This document shows positions 55,438 through 62,338 of a stretch of 64,000 nt of DNA, piece after piece (position 1 is the stretch's first letter; every line of letters begins with the position of its first letter). Below the pieces are notes generated by a model. That model made no database searches and had not been told where the DNA came from. It worked only from the letters and a program-made list of their open reading frames with translations. Source of the stretch: Flavobacterium undicola (GTDB taxonomy: Bacteria > Bacteroidota > Bacteroidia > Flavobacteriales > Flavobacteriaceae); NCBI RefSeq assembly GCF_009909155.2, contig NZ_JAAAPM020000026.1, positions 1 through 64,000 of the forward strand. The letters are read 5' to 3'. Both the position numbers and the translations under genes were made by a program.

Positions 55438-57732
55438 TTATTCTTCAATTATTTCGTCTGATTTAGAAGGTGGAACTTGTTTTGTTCCCCAGGTTTTAGA
55501 AGGCGTTGCAGCCATTTCAAATTCTAATACCCCACCGTTTACAATATCCTGATGCTCGATAAAGGCATTTTCGAATACTTTGCCGTTTAATGAAACCGAT
55601 TTGATGTATTTGTTTTTATCCGAAAGATTCTTGGCTTTGATGGTAAAATCCTTTCCATTTTCCTGATGAATCACCGTTTGTTTGAAATATGGCGAATTAA
55701 TCAAATAATAGGATTGTCCCGCATTAGGATACAAGCCCATCATGTGAAAAGCCAACCAGGAAGACATCGCACCAGAATCGTCATTTCCTGGAATTCCATT
55801 TCGGCCACTGTTGTAATTTTTATCGATAATTTGGTGAATACGATCGTTACTCAAATCAGGACGTCCTATCCAATGGTATAAATTCGGACTCAAAAACGAA
55901 GGTTCATTGGCCACATTATAAAATTCTTTATCAAAAAGTGTGTTCAGTCTTTTCTTGAAAGCTTCATTTCCACCTGTTTTTTTGATTAACATGGCCACAT
56001 CATGAGGCACTGACAAAGAATATTCCCAAGAACTGGCTTCGTAGAAAACACCGCACCACCAGCAAACACAATTAGGCCAATCCTGCGCTAACGGCGAATA
56101 AGGAACGTAACTTACTTTTCCATTATTTGCACCACATTGAATGCTATCAACCCATTTTTTATTCGAATCCTTAGGCATTATAAAACCACGAGAACCATTG
56201 TCTTCAATATCTCGCCACAGGTTTTGCCAATTGTCTGATTGTTTGATAAAACGCCAATATTCTCCTTTGCGTTTAGTACCTTTTGCTACAATTGCCAGGC
56301 AATAATCATTATACGAATATTCTAAAGTTCGGTTTCCTGAACGCACATAATCAGTCGATACATATCCTAATTTATTGTAATCTACTAATCCGCCACGACC
56401 TTCTTTTTCTTCGTTTCCACCTGGAGGAAACATGGCGTCTTTCATCATTGCATCCAATCCTAATTTGTAATTAATGCCTTCCAATCCTTTTACAAAAGCA
56501 TCGGCAATAACCACCTCAGCATTCGAACCTCCTTGGGTACGTCCATTTGTATTTCCGCTCCTGGCTTCCGGCAAATAACCATCGCGTTTGTAGATTTGCA
56601 ACATCGCATTAACGATATCCACTTCTCTTGAAGGATTAAGTAACGTAATTAGCGGACTTGAAGAACGATAAGTATCCCAAATAGCATAAAAATCGTCATA
56701 ATAAGGGGAATCATTTTCCCATAACGGATTTTCTCCCGTACGATCCACAGGCATCAACATAGTATGATATAATCCTGTGTAAAACATGGTTTTCTTTTCT
56801 ACCGAAGCTTCTTTTTCAACCTCCACTCTTTTTAATAAATCTTCCCATTTTTGTTGGGTTTCGGCCAATTCTTTATTAAAATCCCAATGTGGAATTTCTT
56901 TATCTATATTTTCTCTGGCTTTCAATGAACTAATGAAAGAAATTCCGATTTTCATATTCACGGTCTTATTCGCTAAGCTTTCGAAAAATAACATCGCTCC
57001 TGTTTTCTTTCCGTTATCTACCTGATTTTTCTCATTTGGAAAAAACTTCTCGCCTTTCCAAGTAGAGAAATTAGTAAACGGCTGGTCGAATACAGCAGAA
57101 AAATAAACCGTATAAGTACTTCCATTATTCCAACCACCACGAATTTTAGTATAACCACGAACTTCAGTCTCCGAAATTACTTCTACTTGAGAGCCTACAA
57201 ATTGCTGATTTTCACGTCCGTCAGGAATTATGGTTTCGTCCAAATATCTCCCTAAATCAACTTTAATTGCATTTTTAGTATTCGAATTGAAAATAAATCG
57301 GTAAAAAGCAGCTCTGTCAGAAGTCGTGATTTCTGTTTGAATATTCCACTTTTTCAATAAGGCGCCATAATATCCTAATGCTACCTTTTCGTTTTCACGA
57401 AGCGATTCCTGTTTTATAGTTTCAAAATCTCCCGAAATTGGCATGATAGAAACGTTTCCATATTTAGCTCCACCTCCGGTACCACTTACATGAACCTGGC
57501 TAAAACCATAAATAGGTTTGTTTAAATCTGTCGTGAAACCACTATTCGCGTTTAAGTCATTATCGGGTCCTGGTTTAATCATTCCGTAAGGACATGAAGG
57601 ACCTACAAAAACATTTCCCAATCCTTCTGAACCAATCATAGGATTGACATAACGATGATTTTGCGCACTCAATGACAAACACTGTAACAGCAGTGTCAAA
57701 CCAACAAAAATGGAATTTCGATTTTTCTTCAT
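55438..57732 (-). CDS. GH92 exo-alpha-mannosidase
   Basis: The 764-residue protein has a signal peptide ending in SLSAQ. The N-terminal beta-sandwich opens with YVNPMIGSEGLGNVFVGPS near 28 and PYGMIKPGP; the (alpha/alpha)6 domain has YAIWDTYRSSSPLITLL near 350, SNAEVVIADAFVKG near 405 and PGNDDSGAMSSWLAF near 650, which carries the catalytic Asp pair; GIPGN and W residues bind mannose. GH92 enzymes are Ca-dependent exo-alpha-mannosidases, mostly 1,2- or 1,3-specific. A 31-base gap separates it from GH28. A second, more distantly similar GH92 lies at the right edge. Confidence 0.95.
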   Translation of the reverse strand: MKKNRNSIFVGLTLLLQCLSLSAQNHRYVNPMIGSEGLGNVFVGPSCPYGMIKPGPDNDLNANSGFTTDLNKPIYGFSQVHVSGTGGGAKYGNVSIMPISGDFETIKQESLRENEKVALGYYGALLKKWNIQTEITTSDRAAFYRFIFNSNTKNAIKVDLGRYLDETIIPDGRENQQFVGSQVEVISETEVRGYTKIRGGWNNGSTYTVYFSAVFDQPFTNFSTWKGEKFFPNEKNQVDNGKKTGAMLFFESLANKTVNMKIGISFISSLKARENIDKEIPHWDFNKELAETQQKWEDLLKRVEVEKEASVEKKTMFYTGLYHTMLMPVDRTGENPLWENDSPYYDDFYAIWDTYRSSSPLITLLNPSREVDIVNAMLQIYKRDGYLPEARSGNTNGRTQGGSNAEVVIADAFVKGLEGINYKLGLDAMMKDAMFPPGGNEEKEGRGGLVDYNKLGYVSTDYVRSGNRTLEYSYNDYCLAIVAKGTKRKGEYWRFIKQSDNWQNLWRDIEDNGSRGFIMPKDSNKKWVDSIQCGANNGKVSYVPYSPLAQDWPNCVCWWCGVFYEASSWEYSLSVPHDVAMLIKKTGGNEAFKKRLNTLFDKEFYNVANEPSFLSPNLYHWIGRPDLSNDRIHQIIDKNYNSGRNGIPGNDDSGAMSSWLAFHMMGLYPNAGQSYYLINSPYFKQTVIHQENGKDFTIKAKNLSDKNKYIKSVSLNGKVFENAFIEHQDIVNGGVLEFEMAATPSKTWGTKQVPPSKSDEIIEE

Positions 57733-57762
57733 TATTACTATTTTTAAAAACTAAAACAATTT

Positions 57763-59340
57763 TTAGGGTATGGTTTTTATATTCGTTTCTTTCAAATCTA
57801 TTTTTGACTGAGATACTGATTTCAGAACGACTTGATCCTTTTTGCCTTCGGGTAACTCAATTTGTTCCATATTCAAATTTTGAACATCATCAAAAACAAA
57901 TGCAGGTCGGAAATCAGTATTGTCCAAAGTAACTTTGATATTTTTGAAACTGATTCCTTTGGCATGACGCACATAAAATGCCCAGGCTGGCAATTCGCCA
58001 AACATGGAAAATTCAGGATACTCTTTTATTACTTCCGGTACTTGATCCAATCGATTTAATGCCACGTAAGCCATTCCCCTAGTGGCTCTGCCAGGATACG
58101 AAATAGTAATATTTTCAAGACTCACATTTTCTATTTTGTATCCAGGAATCCCAACAATTGACGATGGAAATGGATTATGGAAAAAATCTACTTCAGGACC
58201 TCTTAAATCGTAATTGATGTCCGGTCTTCCTAAAGGCACTTGCACTTTTATATTTTTGATACTCACATTTTTAATACTTCCCGCTTTTTCCCCACTTCGT
58301 TGTCCTATTCGAATAAAAATAGCATTTCCTGTATTTACCGCATTAATATTTGAAATAGCAATATTTTCTATAACCGCGCCATCTACCGATTCGATAGCAA
58401 TGGCAGAACGAAAAGTATCATAGATTTCAATATCTTTTATTACCACATTTTTAAATCCGCCGTAAGATGCTGTTCCAAATTTTATCGCACTGGCACTGGA
58501 TTTAATAATACAATTGGCAATATAAATTCCATCATTAGCATATTCCGGATAATAAGATTTTAAGCAAATTCCATCGTCGGCAGTGTCTAAATCACAATTG
58601 GTAACCTTAACATTTTTACAATCGGTAATATCGATTCCATCATTATTCCAATACGAACGATTGACAACTTTCAGCCCATCCAAACTAAGATTAGAACACA
58701 ACTCGAAAGACAAGCCCCAACATGAAGCAGCCCTTAATTGTAAACCTTCAATGGCTACATTATCACACTGAGAAAACCGAAACAACTTAGGTCTCATGGT
58801 TTCATTCGGTCTGTTTCTATGAATGCTATAATTAGGATCTACAGTAATTCCTGCATGATGTAAACTGTCAATATTTAGAGCCAATTGTAAACCTTGTCCG
58901 TCTATTTTTCCTTTTCCGTATAGCTTAATATTTGTTGCTTTGTGTGCTAACAATAAAGCCATTTGTGAATTATCGTCTTTCTTTGGAGAATCTGGTCTTC
59001 CCGGAAATTCCATTTTGATATAATCGTCAGGATTTGTACTTCCTAACAAAACCGCTCCTTCTTCCAGACGCAAACTCACATTCGATTTCATTTGAATACT
59101 ACCCGATAAAAATTCCCCTTTAGGAAAAACAACACATCCACCCTTATTTTTAAAAGCGGCATCAATCGCTTTTTGAATGGCGATTGTATTCAGGGTTTTT
59201 CCATCTGCTTTTGCACCATAATTAGTAATTAAAAACTCCTTTTGGGTTTTAACTATTTTTTGTGCTTGGGTTTTAAAACCAAACAGAAAAACGCTTACTA
59301 ATAAGGTTGTAAAAAACAGTTTTGGTGTTATTTTTAACAT
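57763..59340 (-). CDS. GH28-family protein with altered active-site motifs
   Basis: The 525-residue protein has a signal peptide ending in TQAQ and a GH28 beta-helix. The catalytic Asp elements remain (WNNDGIDITDC near 240 and TADDGICLKS near 262). The position of the usual GHG motif reads SASAIKFGT near 290, without His, and the RIK site reads AIAIES near 315, with Arg and Lys both lost. This places it in a divergent GH28 branch, likely with a substrate other than plain polygalacturonate, perhaps a rhamnogalacturonan or a differently linked uronide. It is the first gene after a 259-base gap and may start a transcript running down to the HTCS. Confidence 0.87.
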   Translation of the reverse strand: MLKITPKLFFTTLLVSVFLFGFKTQAQKIVKTQKEFLITNYGAKADGKTLNTIAIQKAIDAAFKNKGGCVVFPKGEFLSGSIQMKSNVSLRLEEGAVLLGSTNPDDYIKMEFPGRPDSPKKDDNSQMALLLAHKATNIKLYGKGKIDGQGLQLALNIDSLHHAGITVDPNYSIHRNRPNETMRPKLFRFSQCDNVAIEGLQLRAASCWGLSFELCSNLSLDGLKVVNRSYWNNDGIDITDCKNVKVTNCDLDTADDGICLKSYYPEYANDGIYIANCIIKSSASAIKFGTASYGGFKNVVIKDIEIYDTFRSAIAIESVDGAVIENIAISNINAVNTGNAIFIRIGQRSGEKAGSIKNVSIKNIKVQVPLGRPDINYDLRGPEVDFFHNPFPSSIVGIPGYKIENVSLENITISYPGRATRGMAYVALNRLDQVPEVIKEYPEFSMFGELPAWAFYVRHAKGISFKNIKVTLDNTDFRPAFVFDDVQNLNMEQIELPEGKKDQVVLKSVSQSKIDLKETNIKTIP

Positions 59341-59451
59341 TTAATTCATTTTGATAATTCATTATACAAACCAGGCCCAAACACAACACAAACAACTTAA
59401 AATCAATTATTTAAATGAAAAAACTCAATCATTTAATCTAAAAAAAAGGCA

Positions 59452-59549
59452 AAAAAAGAGTACACAGATGACACCGATTGATCAAATAAAAGATTGGTTT
59501 TAAAAAATTCAATCCGTTAAAATTCGTTTCATCTGTGCACTTCTTTTTT
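59452..59549. repeat. Short inverted-repeat element between DUF4861-like and GH28 genes
   Basis: Arms at 59452-59471 (AAAAAAGAGTACACAGATGA) and 59529-59549 are inverted copies with one mismatch and one base insertion; the interior holds a smaller GATTG/CAATC pair. There is no ORF. It sits in the only large gap of the right-hand cluster. It could be a degenerate mobile element or a structured RNA 3-prime end; it lacks a proper terminator T-tract beyond the paired arms. Confidence 0.5.
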
Positions 59550-59599
59550 GAGTTTCAGAATTTCAAATCCTACAAAAAATCAAGCGCTATATTTATGCT

Positions 59600-60448
59600 T
59601 TATTTTATGTAAGCTTCTAATTTATCCAAAGTATTTATTTCTTTTTCTCTAGCACATGCTGAAAAAATTTGAGTCTCTAAATGTTTTGTTGGTTTAGAGA
59701 TTAATAAATACTGTGTTCCATCATCGTCTTTCTTCACATAATCTTTTGGATTGTATTTTATTGCCGCTCCAATCCCAACAATCTCAGCAGCTACATCCTC
59801 AGGATGCTTTCCCCAAACAGCGATGTAATTATTTCCTTTTTTAGTTTCGAAACCTTTAAAATAATTTACTCCTGTAACAAACTGTACTTTTTCTCCATTC
59901 AAGCTAAAAGCTTCCACTTTAGCCTCTCTTTTTCCTGAAAATACAGTAACACGAACCTTAATATCTACTTTTTTTCCTTTGTAAGGCACTCCTCTGGAAA
60001 TCATTTCCATATAAGAAGTGTTTTCTGTTTTTCCAACGTGAGCCAAACGATTCGTTACAGGATTCAACGGAACTACTTTTTCTCCGTCCCAAAGCTTCAC
60101 ACCTCCTAAACCTACGGTTGCTCCCACTTTATAATAATCAGCTCCCCATCCTTCTTTTTGTTGTTCCGGAGTTGGATACCAATGTGCTGCTTTCAACTCT
60201 AAACCTTTCTTGGCTTTATTGTAAACATCAATAGCTACTTTATCACTAAAATAGATTCTCAATGCCATCCATTCATTTTCTACTGCCGGACCGTGATGCC
60301 CAATAGTCTGGTATAAATCTCCTGATTCTGAACCGATGTCAGTCAGGTAACTTATTTTTTCGGCTTTCATATACAAACTGGTGTCTGTATTATTTTGTGC
60401 AAAACAAACACAACCAAAAAGCAAAGCAGCCATTAATGATAATTTCAT
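59600..60448 (-). CDS. DUF4861-like secreted protein
   Basis: The 282-residue protein has a signal peptide ending in CVCFAQ. The body is predicted all-beta, with a recognisable GPAVENEWMALRIYF, a Trp-rich KAAHWYPTPEQQKEGWGADYYKVGATVGLGG segment (about 90-120) and a C-terminal ISKPTKHLETQIFSACARE. This resembles the DUF4861 family often seen in Bacteroidota polysaccharide loci; some members are suspected enzymes, but I know of no settled activity. It lies 81 bases after the toroid-like gene and before the 151-base tail of the gap. The charged and aromatic cleft residues would suit binding or lyase-type catalysis on an acidic sugar; that is speculation. Confidence 0.72.
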   Translation of the reverse strand: MKLSLMAALLFGCVCFAQNNTDTSLYMKAEKISYLTDIGSESGDLYQTIGHHGPAVENEWMALRIYFSDKVAIDVYNKAKKGLELKAAHWYPTPEQQKEGWGADYYKVGATVGLGGVKLWDGEKVVPLNPVTNRLAHVGKTENTSYMEMISRGVPYKGKKVDIKVRVTVFSGKREAKVEAFSLNGEKVQFVTGVNYFKGFETKKGNNYIAVWGKHPEDVAAEIVGIGAAIKYNPKDYVKKDDDGTQYLLISKPTKHLETQIFSACAREKEINTLDKLEAYIK

Positions 60449-60529
60449 AATTTCAATTATTTATAGATTAAACTTAATTTTCGTAAAATTAAGTAAACTT
60501 TCTACAATGCCCGAAGAATTCCTTCATTA

Positions 60530-62323
60530 TTAAGAAATAGTCATTTTATGATGAAAAGGTGTGAAACCGGTAATATAAACATGCACTCCATCAGTGCGTA
60601 AACTTCCTTGATGATAGGTGTACTCTTCGCTATCTAAATTGTTTACGTTTTGATGTTCAGCTATTCCAGGCCCTATCTGTATAGCATCAGCTCCCATTGA
60701 TAATTGAGCCGTACCCGATTTCAAGAAATAATTTCCTTTTTCTCCCAAACTTGCCCCTGCTATTTGAGTTCCTTCTTTGAAACACATTTCGATTGTTATT
60801 TCTATATTTGGCGGTCCATCTACTTTAAAATCCAAACTTAAGGCTCCATTATTTTCTTCAATTTCAATAACAGTGGTTTGCTTTTTTACATTGCTTGCTG
60901 TTCGATTATCAAAATCCATTTTATTCCAAAAACGACCATCTTTTGATTCTGATAATTGATAATCACCATCGGCTTTACGAAATTCCGGAGCAAGAGGCTG
61001 GTAATAATCAGCTTCTTTGGTCTCTTTCAAAATATACTTATTCCCTATTTTTTCGATACCGTCACCACTGAAATACCCCATTCTAAAAAACGAAGAAGAC
61101 AATCGCATGTATTTCAAAATCGCATCTCCTTTTCGATACATTAAAAAATTAGGATTAGACGATCTTCCAGAGGCAATTAATACCGGTTTGTCATTCCCTC
61201 CAAATAGTGTTATCGAAGTTTTTCCACGTCTAATTCGAGCCAAATTTGAAAGAACAAAAAACTGTTCAAAATCATTTGCCATCTTAGTTTCTACAAGAAT
61301 TTGCTGCTGTAACTCTGGATTTTCCATAAAAGCCACTAAAGAATCCTGTAAAACATATTGGTCAAAATCGGGACTTTTTTCGATAAGATGAACCATATAC
61401 ACAAACATTGGATTCCCTGTATGAATAGCCATATAGCGGTATTGCAAATAAAATTTAGTCACCGTTAAATTCATAAACTGATCCTGTCTTTTAGAATCTA
61501 CTGTAACCAAATCGCCATTAGGCTCAGTGTAATAATAATAAGTGGTTAAGTTTTTTTTCACGATATCTAACAGAGCTGGTCTATTAAGTAATCGTGCCAT
61601 AGTAATTAACGCCTTATCAATAACGGCCGAATAAACCCCGCTCCGTTCCGAATAATGTCCGTCCTGATTGATATAAATTCCTTCCGCTAACCATTGATCA
61701 ATTCTTTGAACATATCTGACATCAGGATAAAGCGAATTGATATTGGCCAAAGCAGCACTAACAACCCATCGGTGATTAGGCGTATGCACTCCACCGCTTA
61801 TCATTGCTTCTCCAGCATTTTGAATAAACTTTTTAAGCTTCTCTTTTATCGAATCTAAATCTTTCTGCTTATTTTCCTGTAAAACTGTTGCAGCAGAACA
61901 GATGTATTCTAAAACAAAGGCCGTATCCGGTGGCGATTGTCTATTGCCTCCCGCATCAACAGTTCCATCACTATATTGTCCTTTCAACATGATATCAGCA
62001 TATTGACTCAAACGCTCAGCCACTGGTTTAGACTTATAAAACTCTGATGCCGAATAAGAAATTGATGCCGTCATAGCGGCTATATCTGCTGCGAATGGTC
62101 TAAAATTACTGAATCGACTAGTAGGATTAATGACTTCTTGTTGCAGGATACTTTTTACTTTGGTATCATTACTTAAAAGAAGTTTTTTCATTAAATGGGA
62201 ATCGACTTTAGTTGTCGTAGCACTAAAAAATCTATCATTTGCAAAAATAGCGTCGCTAACCAAAGCGCCAAGCAATGATAGACTTCCTAGTTTTAAAAAT
62301 TCGCCACGACTAATATGATTCAT
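60530..62323 (-). CDS. Unrecognised (alpha/alpha)-toroid-like secreted protein, possibly GH154-related
   Basis: The 597-residue protein begins SRGEFLKLGSLSLLGALVSDA, which looks like a Tat signal (SRRxFLK) with the second Arg changed to Gly, so Sec or lost Tat export are both possible. Residues about 60-340 are helical with SPPDTAFVLEY, TPNHRWVVSAALA near 185, DGHYSERSGVYSAVIDKALI near 225 and a YYYYTEPNGDLVTVDSKRQDQ near 268; residues about 350-597 are beta-rich. This toroid plus sandwich layout is shared by polysaccharide lyases and by beta-glucuronidase family GH154. The conserved NHRW and HYSERSGVY residues are candidate catalytic ones. I cannot assign a family with confidence. Confidence 0.6.
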   Translation of the reverse strand: MNHISRGEFLKLGSLSLLGALVSDAIFANDRFFSATTTKVDSHLMKKLLLSNDTKVKSILQQEVINPTSRFSNFRPFAADIAAMTASISYSASEFYKSKPVAERLSQYADIMLKGQYSDGTVDAGGNRQSPPDTAFVLEYICSAATVLQENKQKDLDSIKEKLKKFIQNAGEAMISGGVHTPNHRWVVSAALANINSLYPDVRYVQRIDQWLAEGIYINQDGHYSERSGVYSAVIDKALITMARLLNRPALLDIVKKNLTTYYYYTEPNGDLVTVDSKRQDQFMNLTVTKFYLQYRYMAIHTGNPMFVYMVHLIEKSPDFDQYVLQDSLVAFMENPELQQQILVETKMANDFEQFFVLSNLARIRRGKTSITLFGGNDKPVLIASGRSSNPNFLMYRKGDAILKYMRLSSSFFRMGYFSGDGIEKIGNKYILKETKEADYYQPLAPEFRKADGDYQLSESKDGRFWNKMDFDNRTASNVKKQTTVIEIEENNGALSLDFKVDGPPNIEITIEMCFKEGTQIAGASLGEKGNYFLKSGTAQLSMGADAIQIGPGIAEHQNVNNLDSEEYTYHQGSLRTDGVHVYITGFTPFHHKMTIS

Positions 62324-62338
62324 ATTCTTTTCTTTTTA

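Noticed and set aside
61017..61391. Plus-strand ORF of 124 codons
   Set aside because: Antisense shadow of the toroid-like gene; no promoter box or family resemblance.
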